Positions 42,865-51,943 of a DNA stretch of 64,000 bases are shown here, piece by piece (within the stretch, counting starts at the first letter, position 1; each line of letters opens with the position of its first letter). Source of the DNA: JADCGM01 sp943368345 (GTDB lineage: Bacteria > Pseudomonadota > Alphaproteobacteria > Sphingomonadales > Sphingomonadaceae); NCBI GenBank assembly GCA_943368345.1, contig CALRKY020000007.1, positions 47,682-111,681 on the forward strand, given 5' to 3'. The notes beneath the pieces were generated by a model. The model saw nothing but the letters and a program-made list of their open reading frames with translations, was not told the DNA's origin and made no database searches. The position numbers and the translations under genes were made by a program.

Positions 42865-45372
42865 CTAACTCCGCAGCGCCTGATTGTCAGGATCGAAGGG
42901 CGAATCCGCGATGATCGTGGCGCGGTGGCGATGACCAAGGATCATGATGTCAAATTCCGCCCCCGGTTTCGCCAGATCGGGCCGCACCATCGCCAGCGCC
43001 AGCGATTTGCCAACCCGCCAACCATAGCCACCTGACGTCACCCGCCCGACGATCTCCCCACCCGCAAAAATCGGCTCCGACCCGCGGGCGTCGGCATCGG
43101 TGACGCCGTGCACCTCCATCGTCACCAGACTGTTGGACAACCCGGCATCCCGCCACGCCAGCAGAGCGTCGCGCCCGTAAAAATCCGGCTTCTTCAGGCT
43201 GACAAACCGGTCCAGCCCGCTTTCGAATGCCGAATATTCCACCGACAATTCGCGCGGGATCAGTTTGTAGCTTTTTTCCAGCGCCATCGATGTCATCGCC
43301 CGGATGCCGAAGGGCTTGATGTCAAACTCCGCCCCGGCTGCCATCAGCTGGTCGAAGATATAGTTCTGCATCTCGATCGGGTGGTGGATTTCCCAGCCCA
43401 GTTCCCCAATGAAATTCACCCTGAGGGCATCGACCTGCGCCGCACCGATGCTGATCTTCTTGCCCGTCAGCCACGGAAAGACGGCGCTCGACAGGTCGGT
43501 ATCGGTCAGTTTGGCCAGCACATCGCGGGCACGGGGTCCGGCCAGCACCAGCACCCCCATCGCCGTCGTCAGCCGCTCGAAATTGACCGACCCATCGCGC
43601 GGCATCGCCTTCTTCAGATAGTCATGGTCATGCCGTTCATAGGCCCCGGCGGACACCAGATAATAGCGCTGCGGCCCGGACTTATAGACGGTAAATTCGG
43701 CGCGCACCCCGCCCTTGGCGGTCAGCAGATAGGACAGGCTGACCCGGCCAATCGCCTTCGGCACCGCATTGGTCAACAGCCCATCCAGCCACGCTTCCGC
43801 CCCCGGCCCGGAGATTTCGCACTTGGCGAAGGCGCTCATGTCCTGAAGGCCGACCTTTTCATGGACATGCCGACATTCATTGCCGACATGCTCGAAATAG
43901 TTGGACCGGCGGAATGACCATTTTTCCCGGATCGGTTCGCCCGCGACGACCGGATGATTGTGGTTCAATAGCACATCGGGCCGGTCAAGATCGGCATCGG
44001 TCAGCGCATAGCCCGGTGGCGCAAACCAGTTGGGCCGCTCCCAGCCAAACACCGAGCCGAACACCGCGCCCAGCGCTTTCATCCGGTCATAGCAGGGCGT
44101 CCGGCGCAGTGCCCGCGCCGCCTCCCGCTCTTCGTCGGGATAGTGAACGGTGAAGACCTTGGCATAGGCCTCCTCATTCTTCTCAATCAGGAAACCGCGT
44201 CCGGCATAGTCGCCGAAGCGGCGGGGATCGACGCCCATCATGTCGATGGTCGGTTCCCCATCCACAATCCAGTGCGCCAGCTGCCAGCCGGCCCCGCCGG
44301 CGGCGGTTACCCCGAAGCTATGCCCTTCATTCAGCCAGAAGTTTTTAAGGCCCCAGGCTGGTCCGACAATTGGCGACCCGTCCGGCGTATAGGCAATCGC
44401 CCCGTTGTAGACCTTCTTGATTCCGACTTCGCCAAAGGCCGGAACCCGCGCCATCGCCGCCATGATATAGGGTTCGAGCCGTTCAAGCGCGTCGGGGAAC
44501 AGTTCATATTCGGAGTCCGCGGCCGGTCCGTCGACATAGCAGGCCGGTGCCCCGATCTCATACGGCCCGAGCAGCAGCCCGCCCGCTTCCTCCCGCAGGT
44601 AATAGGAGGCATCGGACTCGCGCAGCACGCCCATTTCGGGTAACCCAAGGCGCTTGCGCTCCATGATCGCCGGATGCTGTTCGGTGACGATATACTGATG
44701 TTCGACCGGGATTACCGGAACATCCAGCCCAACCATCGCCCCGGTCTGGCGTGCAAAATTGCCGGAGCAGGAAATGACATGCTCGCAGGCAATGTCGCCC
44801 TGATCGGTCGAAACCAGCCATTCGCCATTCGGCTGCTGGCTGATCCCGGTCACCACCGTGTTCCGGTAAATCGTCGCCCCGCGCTGCCGCGCCCCCTTGG
44901 CCAGCGCCTGGGTCAGATCGGCAGGCTGGATATAGCCATCGTCCGGATGCTGGATCGCCCCCAGCACACCGTCGGTGTTGCACAGCGGCCAGATCGACTT
45001 GACCTGATCCGGGGTGAGGAAATTCACGTCGACGCCAATCGTCCGCGCGACACCGGCATAATAATGATATTCGTCCATCCGGTCGGCGGTCGTCGCCAGC
45101 CGGATGTTGGTCACCTGCGAGAAGCCGACATTCAGCCCGGTTTCTGCCGCCAATGTGGGATACAGCCCGACCGAATATTGGTGCAGCTTGCCGACCGAAT
45201 AACTGAGGTTGAACAGCGGTAGCAGACCAGCCGCATGCCAGGTTGATCCCGACGTCAGCTCCTTGCGTTCCAACAGGACAACATCGCTCCAGCCCAGTTT
45301 GGCCAGATGATAAAGCGTGCTGACGCCGACCACGCCGCCGCCGATCACCACCGCCCGTGCCGTACTTTTCAT
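42865..45372 (-). CDS. dimethylglycine/sarcosine dehydrogenase-like flavoprotein with GcvT domain
   Basis: 835 residues. An N-terminal DAO-type FAD domain (RAVVIGGGVVGVSTLYHLAK) has the covalent-FAD signature TSGSTWHAAGL with H46. A middle FAO_M-like region is followed, from about residue 440, by a C-terminal aminomethyltransferase domain (NYFEHVGNECRHVHEKVGL..., VNFIGELGWEIHHP). The family oxidises an N-methyl of dimethylglycine or sarcosine and transfers the C1 unit to THF. As first gene of the operon and next to a betaine demethylase, dimethylglycine is the likely substrate. Confidence 0.92.
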   Translation of the reverse strand: MKSTARAVVIGGGVVGVSTLYHLAKLGWSDVVLLERKELTSGSTWHAAGLLPLFNLSYSVGKLHQYSVGLYPTLAAETGLNVGFSQVTNIRLATTADRMDEYHYYAGVARTIGVDVNFLTPDQVKSIWPLCNTDGVLGAIQHPDDGYIQPADLTQALAKGARQRGATIYRNTVVTGISQQPNGEWLVSTDQGDIACEHVISCSGNFARQTGAMVGLDVPVIPVEHQYIVTEQHPAIMERKRLGLPEMGVLRESDASYYLREEAGGLLLGPYEIGAPACYVDGPAADSEYELFPDALERLEPYIMAAMARVPAFGEVGIKKVYNGAIAYTPDGSPIVGPAWGLKNFWLNEGHSFGVTAAGGAGWQLAHWIVDGEPTIDMMGVDPRRFGDYAGRGFLIEKNEEAYAKVFTVHYPDEEREAARALRRTPCYDRMKALGAVFGSVFGWERPNWFAPPGYALTDADLDRPDVLLNHNHPVVAGEPIREKWSFRRSNYFEHVGNECRHVHEKVGLQDMSAFAKCEISGPGAEAWLDGLLTNAVPKAIGRVSLSYLLTAKGGVRAEFTVYKSGPQRYYLVSAGAYERHDHDYLKKAMPRDGSVNFERLTTAMGVLVLAGPRARDVLAKLTDTDLSSAVFPWLTGKKISIGAAQVDALRVNFIGELGWEIHHPIEMQNYIFDQLMAAGAEFDIKPFGIRAMTSMALEKSYKLIPRELSVEYSAFESGLDRFVSLKKPDFYGRDALLAWRDAGLSNSLVTMEVHGVTDADARGSEPIFAGGEIVGRVTSGGYGWRVGKSLALAMVRPDLAKPGAEFDIMILGHRHRATIIADSPFDPDNQALRS

Positions 45373-45471
45373 GCTGGCCTGCCCGCCTCGTCAATTCTTG
45401 CGGTCAGTCTATGTCAGGTCTCGTCGGCGTCCGGCAATCGGAAGGGCAACCATCCGCATCTTTATTCGATA

Positions 45472-45492
45472 TTCTAATCCAATGAATTAGAA
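45472..45492. promoter_or_regulatory. CTAAT dyad upstream of DMGDH-Rieske-sox operon
   Basis: TTCTAAT-N7-ATTAGAA is a perfect 7-bp inverted repeat about 100 bp upstream of the DMGDH start (45372). Its half-sites are the CTAAT pentamer also found at 5022-5036. It sits in an AT-rich patch of the 157-bp gap between the DMGDH gene and the tip-like DUF4402 gene. CTAAT is the known half-site of E. coli GcvA; use by a GcvA-like regulator here is inferred. Confidence 0.55.
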
Positions 45493-45529
45493 AAACAGAT
45501 GTCTGGCTGAATCTTGGGTGCCCGTGCCT

Positions 45530-46537
45530 TCAATTATAGGCCATCGTCAGCGTCACGGAGCCGGTATATTGGCCGCGCGTGGTGGCGGCGGTCACCGGCA
45601 AAGTCCCGCCCATGCCAAAGGAAAAGGTGCCCCCGGTCAGCGTATAGGTGCCCGCAGCGTTGGACCGGCTGGTCGTGACCGTCAGGGTCGTCGTCCCATT
45701 GGTCATCGTAAAGGTCGCCGGAACCGTAATCGTGAAGGTCGACCCCGACTCTCCGGTGATCGTATAGGCGGCGCGACCAAAGAGCGGGCCGGTGATCAGG
45801 GTCGGGGCCGTTCCGCTCGTGGTGCGCGCGCCCGTCGTTGGATTGATGATCACCGAACCTGACCCGGTCGGCACAAGCATCGTGCCGAAAGCGAGATCGC
45901 TCAGCTTGGTGACCACAATGGAGCGCCGAACGGTGATCGTCGCATTCTGGCTGATGCCGGTCACCGGTGTCGTCGGGTTTTTCGCAGCCCGGGCATAAAA
46001 ACTTGACGTTGCCGCGCCGGTGGTGCCGCCAACATCATTGCCGTTGACCCCAATATTCATGCCGAGCGTGAAGGTCCGGTTCTGGGCGCTCGCCGTCCAG
46101 CCGCCCATCGTGAACTCGATTGACCCGTCCCCATTGGTGGTGACCGCGCCAAGCGTTACGCCGGACCCAGCCGTCACGGTATAGTTGGACGTTGTTTGCG
46201 CCCGTCCGGTGAAGGTGTTGTTGGACCCGATCTTGATCCGCGCCAGATTGGTCACAACGTTGCAATTATTCGTTGCCGGCGTGCCGTTCACACACCGAAT
46301 CGTCACGGTCGACCGGGTGGCGGCCGTTGATCCGATGAGACCACCACTTCCCGACACGACCGACCGGGTATTCGCGTTTGAAAGTATCCGGAACACTGTT
46401 GTTCCAATCGTTGCCGACGCGACGACGCCAAAGGGTTCGACGGTAATTGTCTGTACAGTATAAGTCTGGGCGCGCGTCACTGCGGCCGCGCCGAACATGG
46501 CGACAAAAACAACAACAAGGCGCAACACTACCGTCAT
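45530..46537 (-). CDS. large DUF4402 protein, candidate fibre tip subunit
   Basis: 335 residues with a signal peptide (MTVVLRLVVVFVAMFGAAAVTRAQ). The C-terminal half (about 190-335) is a DUF4402 domain like the two small proteins encoded upstream, ending TGSVTLTMAYN. The N-terminal half is an extra Thr/Ser/Asn-rich domain with a cysteine pair (TIRCVNGTPATNNCNVV). A two-domain subunit encoded last, after chaperone and usher, fits a tip adhesin. The start at 46537 is taken for the signal peptide; a reading to 46591 overlaps the usher. Confidence 0.75.
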   Translation of the reverse strand: MTVVLRLVVVFVAMFGAAAVTRAQTYTVQTITVEPFGVVASATIGTTVFRILSNANTRSVVSGSGGLIGSTAATRSTVTIRCVNGTPATNNCNVVTNLARIKIGSNNTFTGRAQTTSNYTVTAGSGVTLGAVTTNGDGSIEFTMGGWTASAQNRTFTLGMNIGVNGNDVGGTTGAATSSFYARAAKNPTTPVTGISQNATITVRRSIVVTKLSDLAFGTMLVPTGSGSVIINPTTGARTTSGTAPTLITGPLFGRAAYTITGESGSTFTITVPATFTMTNGTTTLTVTTSRSNAAGTYTLTGGTFSFGMGGTLPVTAATTRGQYTGSVTLTMAYN

Positions 46538-46587
46538 GGCCTGACCATAGCCCGTTCGGCGGGTGCTATCCAGCGTTGAGCACCGCG

Positions 46588-49335
46588 TCATGGCGTCGCG
46601 CGATCAAATTCGATCATGCCCTTGATGTCGGGCAGGACGCCGCCTTCCGGCTTCACCACAAAGGCCAGCGGTTCGCTCAGCCGCATTTTCAGCCGCGCCG
46701 CCTGCTCGGGGTCCAGTTCCAGAGTATAGCTGCCCGCCTGCAAATTCCCGAACACCACACTGCCGTCATATTCAGTGGAGAGTTCCATCATCCCGCCCTC
46801 GGCCCGCATCGCCCGCAACCGCACCGCCGACAGGCCAACCAGCTTGCCGCCGGGCTGGCGGAACAACAGCCGCGCCAGCACCTCTCCTTGTGGCCGCAGC
46901 GGATAATAAACCGTTACCACCCGACCGGCGCGCGGGGTGAATTCGATGATCGACGGCGGCGATGTCACATAGGGCAGATCAACCTCGTCCAGATTGGTCT
47001 GCACCCGCGCTGTGGCGGCATAGCCAAGGCCGGTGACCAGCACCTGCCCATCCTCGTCGGTCAGCATCTTGGTGGCGGCGCCGTCAATCGACAGGCCGGG
47101 CACCGGTGCCTCGTCGCTGTCGAATATGCCGTTGCCATTGCCGTCGACAAAGGCCTGCAGCGCCAGATTGCCGCCGCTGGCCGCCCCGCTGCGGCGGACG
47201 ACATAGCTGCCATGCAGCGGATCGGGCACCAGGCTGAAGGCAAATTGCAGGGCGACGCGCCAATCGTTGCTCGGCCGGGCATAGTCGGCAGTCAGTGCCA
47301 GGTCCCCGAACGGCAGCTTGAAATTCAACCCGGCCTGCACCGTGCTTTCCTTGTCCATCCCGAACGACTGACCATAGCCAAGCCGCGCGGCGATCGTGTC
47401 GCCAATCGGCCGGTCTGCGGTAATGCCCAGCCCGCGCAACTTCAGGTCGGGCAGCACGTCATAATCCAGCGCCGCCCGGATCTGGGTTTTGAACAGCGCA
47501 AAGGTTGATCCGGTCACCACCCCGGTCAGCCGGTCATTGCTCTCCCCGGTTGCCGCCGTACTCCGGGCAAAATCGAGCCCGCCGGACAGCATCAGGCTGC
47601 CGATGGAGCTGCTGACCCGGGCGGTGCCGGTCAATTCCTTGCTGCCATCGGAAAATTCGTCGCGCTCGGCCCGCAGCGACAGCGGAATCGCGACCTTGCC
47701 AAAGGGTTTCAGCGCAATGTCGAAGGTAATTTCATCAAAGCGCTTCAGGGCGCGGCCATCACCACCGCGCGGCGTCGTCTCATCAATGAACCCGCCGCGA
47801 TATTCGCTGTGGCGGTAGATGGTCGAAATGCCGAAAGGACGACCGGCCAGCCCCAGGCCGGCCCCATAGCCACCCTTGTCATCAACCGCGACGTCCAGCT
47901 GGGTCGCCAGCCCGAACAGCGATGTCCTGAGCCCGGCGACGCCCAGCCGCCGCACCCCGTCCAGCCCCGGCGTGTACGAGGCCGCACCGCCGGTCACCGT
48001 CAATCCCTCGGTCAATCCATAGGCCAAACTGGTGGTGATGCGCAGCTCGCCGGTCCCGGAGCTGCCAACATTGAGCGGATCGGCGCGCTGGATATCCACC
48101 AACGCCTTGCTTTCCTGCACGATGCCGAAGTCGACGATGGCCTTGCCCTTGGCCAACTGTCCGCCACCGACGCTTATGACCCGCACCTCCTCCGACCGCT
48201 CCCCGCGCGGGCCATAGGACACCACCCGGATCACGTTGATGCCGCGCACCAGCGGCACATCGCGGAACTCATAGCGGCCCTGCACCGGGGTTTCCTGCCC
48301 GCTGCGCAGCACGTCATTGACGTAAAGCTCGACATCAAAACCAAGCGGCAGTTCGCCGCGCAAATCGACCCGCTGGAAGACCGTCGTCTGCTCCAGCGGC
48401 GCGGTGGTCAGCGAAAAGCCGCGCCCCCCGGCACTGCGCGCCCCCATGGTCAGCGCCGGTGTGAACACATCGCCAGCACTCATGCGGGTGATATTCAGGC
48501 CACCAAACATCCCCTGCGGATCGCGCCGTTCAAACAGTAGCCGCGCGGTGGACGGCACCCCGGTGTCGTCCGATCCGACAAACCCCTGGAACCCGGTGAA
48601 CAACAGATCACCGCCGGCCCGGATATCAAAGCGGCGCGGGAATTTTGGGGCATCGGAATCAAGCGCCATGTCGAGTGCGACGTCGAGAGAAGGCAAGGTG
48701 AACAGCCGGTGCGGCGCACGGACGCGCAGCACCTCGCTCCGGTTCTCATCCAGATCCGGCTGCAACTCCCGCAGCCGCCCCAACCGATCCAGCCGGGCCT
48801 GAATCGGCAACTGCTCCAGCGCCTTCATGATGATCCGGAGAGCAGCGGGCTCAACAGTGATCTCAACCGGCAAAATCCGCTGCAGCAAGGCCGGCGTCAC
48901 GAAAATATCACTGAGGCCAACCGCCACGTCGCCGGGTGCAATGTCATAGGATTGACCGGCCACCCGGACGGTCCGCGTCGCCACATCGACCAACACCGGT
49001 CGCCGCGCTTCCCCGACGGTGCCAGTGATGCGGCCCGTTCCCGCAGTGACCGACAGATCAACGTCCAACAGCCGCGACAATTCCCCGACCGGGATCAACG
49101 GGCCATTGGGGGACGCATAGGTCGGCAGCGCATCGGTGACCGAAATCCGGTCGAGATTAATCTCGAACAGCAGCAGATTTTCGTCCGACAAAACAGGGTC
49201 GGTAACCGCTGTCCGCGTTGTGCTGGTGTCTGGCGGCTGGACGTCAAGAATTGGTCCCTGAGCGAAGGCTCCGGAACTGAGGAAAGCGTTGACCGCTATT
49301 GCAAGGGTTATGAACGATGTCCTTACCTGGCTCAT
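46588..49335 (-). CDS. outer-membrane usher of a chaperone-usher-like surface fibre
   Basis: 915 residues with a signal peptide (ending GAFAQG). After an N-terminal region of about 230 residues there is a long beta-rich barrel part (ELPLGFDVELYVNDVLRSGQ, VRGINVIRVVSYGPRGERSEEVRVIS, repeated alternating hydrophobic strands). A C-terminal Ig-like region contains an SdrD-B-like motif VDGNGNGIFDSDEAPVPG. It would secrete and assemble the DUF4402 subunits. ATGA-coupled to the chaperone gene. The sequence is far from classical FimD, so subfamily placement is uncertain. Confidence 0.8.
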   Translation of the reverse strand: MSQVRTSFITLAIAVNAFLSSGAFAQGPILDVQPPDTSTTRTAVTDPVLSDENLLLFEINLDRISVTDALPTYASPNGPLIPVGELSRLLDVDLSVTAGTGRITGTVGEARRPVLVDVATRTVRVAGQSYDIAPGDVAVGLSDIFVTPALLQRILPVEITVEPAALRIIMKALEQLPIQARLDRLGRLRELQPDLDENRSEVLRVRAPHRLFTLPSLDVALDMALDSDAPKFPRRFDIRAGGDLLFTGFQGFVGSDDTGVPSTARLLFERRDPQGMFGGLNITRMSAGDVFTPALTMGARSAGGRGFSLTTAPLEQTTVFQRVDLRGELPLGFDVELYVNDVLRSGQETPVQGRYEFRDVPLVRGINVIRVVSYGPRGERSEEVRVISVGGGQLAKGKAIVDFGIVQESKALVDIQRADPLNVGSSGTGELRITTSLAYGLTEGLTVTGGAASYTPGLDGVRRLGVAGLRTSLFGLATQLDVAVDDKGGYGAGLGLAGRPFGISTIYRHSEYRGGFIDETTPRGGDGRALKRFDEITFDIALKPFGKVAIPLSLRAERDEFSDGSKELTGTARVSSSIGSLMLSGGLDFARSTAATGESNDRLTGVVTGSTFALFKTQIRAALDYDVLPDLKLRGLGITADRPIGDTIAARLGYGQSFGMDKESTVQAGLNFKLPFGDLALTADYARPSNDWRVALQFAFSLVPDPLHGSYVVRRSGAASGGNLALQAFVDGNGNGIFDSDEAPVPGLSIDGAATKMLTDEDGQVLVTGLGYAATARVQTNLDEVDLPYVTSPPSIIEFTPRAGRVVTVYYPLRPQGEVLARLLFRQPGGKLVGLSAVRLRAMRAEGGMMELSTEYDGSVVFGNLQAGSYTLELDPEQAARLKMRLSEPLAFVVKPEGGVLPDIKGMIEFDRATP

Positions 49336-50303
49336 GGAGCCGGGATCGTGACCTTGCTGAGTTGCTTACCGGGCGATGTGTCATCATCCCGGAATATAAT
49401 CTCGATCTGCTCTCCTGTTGCCGGAACCCGGCGCAATGCGATTTTGACAAATCGGCGGTCAATTTCCGGGTAGACGCCAATGCCGCGCACCGCGCCCAGC
49501 GGCTCCTTGTCGCCGCGCTCCTTGGCACCGCGAACCTCGATATCCCCGAACAACGAATTCGCGCCGACACGGACCAATTCAAAGGTCAGAATGCTGGTCT
49601 TGACGGCTGGCCTGCCGGGTGTGGTCGCCACATCCTCAACCGAAAGCTTGGCATTCTCCACCCCGGCGCGAACATCGATCGGGCCGACGCGGATGATCAC
49701 CGGAATGCTGAGACCGAGGACCGAGTTGACGCGGAAAGACAATTGCCCCTCGCGCTGCGCTGCGGCCTGTTCAGCCGTCACGCCGATATCGGCGGGCGGA
49801 ATGGCGGTGACGGTCAGGTGGGTGCGATATTCACCCGGCCCCAAATCACTCGACGCACTGGCCCGGATGCGCAGCGTCTGACCGGTGCTGCCGGGCAGCG
49901 ATACCCGGCGCGGTGTGACCACCACCATCTCCCGCGCCGATTTCAGCCGCGCGACCAAATCCTTCAATTCCGGCTTGGTCTCGGCCTCGCTGACCGGGAC
50001 GATCTGACCGTCGGGCAGCATAACCCGGTCGATCAGCTTGACATCAAAGGCCCCGGCCGCACCGCCCTGATTGAACACATAAATGGCGGCGGACTTGCCG
50101 ACCCGGTCAAAGGCAATGCGCTTGGGATTGATATTGAGATTGGCCGCCACCGCCGGTGTTGCCGCCACAGGGGTCGCTGCACCTGCCGGTGCCGCCGGCT
50201 GGCTTTCTTGGGCCGTGGATTGTGCAGATTGAACGCCCGTCAGTGCAATCATGCACAGGGCGGTGCGGAAGCTGATCGCACCGATACGCTTGGTCCCCAC
50301 CAT
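49332..50303 (-). CDS. periplasmic fimbrial chaperone-like protein
   Basis: 323 residues with an N-terminal signal (RIGAISFRTALCMIALTGVQSAQS). An Ala/Pro-rich linker lies at about 30-58, then two Ig-like domains. Chaperone-like features are NPKRIAFDRVGKSAAIYVFNQGG, SLPGSTGQTLRIRA and VNSVLGLSIPVIIRVG, the last matching the conserved G1-strand SIPVIxR. The ATG at 50303 has GGGGG 5 nt upstream. It is encoded directly before the usher. Confidence 0.8.
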   Translation of the reverse strand: MVGTKRIGAISFRTALCMIALTGVQSAQSTAQESQPAAPAGAATPVAATPAVAANLNINPKRIAFDRVGKSAAIYVFNQGGAAGAFDVKLIDRVMLPDGQIVPVSEAETKPELKDLVARLKSAREMVVVTPRRVSLPGSTGQTLRIRASASSDLGPGEYRTHLTVTAIPPADIGVTAEQAAAQREGQLSFRVNSVLGLSIPVIIRVGPIDVRAGVENAKLSVEDVATTPGRPAVKTSILTFELVRVGANSLFGDIEVRGAKERGDKEPLGAVRGIGVYPEIDRRFVKIALRRVPATGEQIEIIFRDDDTSPGKQLSKVTIPAP

Positions 50304-50397
50304 TGACACCCCCTGGCCGCAAATCTGCCGCCTACGAACTACGGGGAATGCCTATCCCAGCCGGGGATGGACTGCAAGTCAGAACACTAAATCTAGA

Positions 50398-50928
50398 TCA
50401 ATTATACTGGGCGGTTACAACCAGTAGGCCTTCATACTCACCGGGAATGACGTTTGCGCCAATATTGATGCGCCCGCCGACGTTGAAGGACAGCGTTCCC
50501 GCACCGCCAACCGCGCTGGTCAGCAGTTGCGATCCCGACAGGCTGGTCAGGTCAGTTGTGGTCGCCACAGTCAGCGTTTCGTCGCCACCGCTGCGGGTCA
50601 CATCGAAATTCTGCGGCACCGCGACGGAGATGGATTGGCCGTCCTGCCCGGCAACGACGAAGGTCGCCTGGGATGCGGTCGGCGTCGACACCGCAATCAG
50701 GCCGCCCGAAACCTGGGTCAGGCCGGTTGTGGTGAGGGATGTGGTGCCCGTCGTCCGGGGCGGAGCGAGCACGGTGGCCAGCACAAGATCCTGGCTGGTG
50801 GTGATCGACGCCGGCAATTGGATGGTTGTCGTGCCCTCAGTGCTGATCGTTGCGGTCGCAGCTGCCACAGCCGGACCAGTCACCGCCGCAGCGGCGAGAA
50901 GGACGGCAAGAGCAGCGGCGCGCGACAT
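50398..50928 (-). CDS. DUF4402 family subunit (second)
   Basis: 176 residues with a signal peptide (MSRAAALAVLLAAAAVTGPAVAAA). A single DUF4402 domain rich in Thr, Ser and Val, without cysteines, ends YEGLLVVTAQYN. AGGAGGAG lies 5 nt before the ATG. It probably encodes a minor or adaptor subunit, since it sits between the first subunit gene and the chaperone. 94 bp separate it from the chaperone start. Confidence 0.78.
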   Translation of the reverse strand: MSRAAALAVLLAAAAVTGPAVAAATATISTEGTTTIQLPASITTSQDLVLATVLAPPRTTGTTSLTTTGLTQVSGGLIAVSTPTASQATFVVAGQDGQSISVAVPQNFDVTRSGGDETLTVATTTDLTSLSGSQLLTSAVGGAGTLSFNVGGRINIGANVIPGEYEGLLVVTAQYN

Positions 50929-51204
50929 CACTCCTCCTGAACGACCGGGCGATAGAAAGGTCTATGGGCCTAAAATTCCCGCTTGGGAATATCTGAAATC
51001 ACATAACGCTGGTTCTGTCACGCCAACATCAAGTGGCCAAGTGAGTTCGTCCAGCAGCCTGTTCGGCAATTGCAATCAATTGTCTGATGATTGCTTCATT
51101 CAACAGCCGACCAAATCAAACGGTGCGGCTACTATTCTTGTTCGAGGTCCCGTCGTTGCCAGCAGCGCTCTCGCGCCGCTGGCTTTGACGATGAAGTCCA
51201 AGTC
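50929..51204. other. 276-bp gap between the two small DUF4402 genes
   Basis: No credible reading frame on either strand. It holds two stem-loops: ATTCCC-GCTT-GGGAAT at 50975-50990, and the strong hairpin at 51158-51183. It probably contains a processing or termination point and possibly a second promoter. Confidence 0.5.
51158..51183 (-). terminator. strong stem-loop after first DUF4402 gene
   Basis: On the minus strand GCCAGCGGCGC-GAGA-GCGCTGCTGGC forms an 11-bp stem with one G.U pair and a GAGA tetraloop (GNRA class), about 20 nt after the stop at 51205. There is no following U-run, so it may be a partial terminator or a 3'-end stabiliser that gives more mRNA for the major subunit than for the assembly genes. 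Confidence 0.5.
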
Positions 51205-51726
51205 TTAGTTGTAGGCGACCGTCGTGGTGAAGGTGCCGGTGTAGTTGCCGGTTGCCGTCGACGTGGCGAGCGGGAAGCTGCCGCCGACGCCAACCGTTGC
51301 CGTGCCCGACGCACCGATGGTGCCGCTGAGCGTGCCGGTTGCACCGGTCGTGGTGGTGGTGACAACCAGGGTGTTTGGACCGCTGGTCATGTTGAAGGTC
51401 GCCGGGACGGTTACCGAGAAGGTCTGCGCGCCTTCACCGGTGACGGTGTAGGCTGCGCGCGAGGTCGTCGAGGTAACGAGGACAGCATCGCCGCCACCGC
51501 TCACCGAGCGAGCGCCAGTTGTTTCGTTGATGACCACGCTGTTGGTGCTGGTCGAGGGACGGACGACCGTACCGAAGACCAGGTCAGTGGTCTTGGAGAT
51601 CGAGATGCCCTGAATGATCCGGGTCGTGCCCGAGGTGGACGAGCCAGCCGAAGCCTGGGCAAATGCCGGGGATGCAACCGCACCCAGAGCCGCAGCGCTC
51701 AGCAGAACCTTGAGAAACATTTTCAT
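51205..51726 (-). CDS. DUF4402 family protein, likely major fibre subunit
   Basis: 173 residues with a clear signal peptide (MKMFLKVLLSAAALGAVASPAFAQ). DUF4402 domain with DLVFGTVVRPSTSTNSVVIN, GEGAQTFSVTVPATFNMTSG and C-terminal NYTGTFTTTVAYN. It is Thr/Ser/Gly-rich and cysteine-free, like a polymerising beta-fold subunit. It is first in the cluster, followed by a strong hairpin, and has a long structured upstream region, all consistent with the most abundant subunit. Confidence 0.82.
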   Translation of the reverse strand: MKMFLKVLLSAAALGAVASPAFAQASAGSSTSGTTRIIQGISISKTTDLVFGTVVRPSTSTNSVVINETTGARSVSGGGDAVLVTSTTSRAAYTVTGEGAQTFSVTVPATFNMTSGPNTLVVTTTTTGATGTLSGTIGASGTATVGVGGSFPLATSTATGNYTGTFTTTVAYN

Positions 51727-51747
51727 CGTCGTCGTTCCTTTGCCTGA

Positions 51748-51762
51748 CTGGCAATGTGCCAG
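51748..51762 (-). promoter_or_regulatory. 5'-UTR hairpin of the major DUF4402 subunit gene
   Basis: CTGGCA-ATG-TGCCAG, a perfect 6-bp stem with a 3-nt loop, ends 21 nt before the start codon at 51726 and just upstream of its AAGGAA ribosome site. It could protect the mRNA or modulate ribosome access. Confidence 0.4.
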
Positions 51763-51854
51763 CTTGTGACCTCATCTACGACACACACCCGGTTCCGGTT
51801 GCATGCCCGCCGGAAAATCTTCCGTCCGGCCCCAATCAATGCTGCCATCTACTA

Positions 51855-51871
51855 ACAACTGATTAAGTTGT
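51855..51871. promoter_or_regulatory. inverted repeat ACAACT-N5-AGTTGT
   Basis: Perfect 6-bp arms with centre GATTA, about 130 bp upstream of the major subunit start. It is a plausible dimeric regulator site. Confidence 0.35.
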
Positions 51872-51943
51872 CATATCGGGCAGAGTGACGCAGGCTTGTT
51901 AATACAGCATGCGGAGTCCGGGGGCAATGACCTGCGGTTGTGA

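Noticed and set aside
49152..49165. GAGATTAATCTC palindrome
   Set aside because: It lies inside the usher coding sequence far from any start, so it is probably coincidental.
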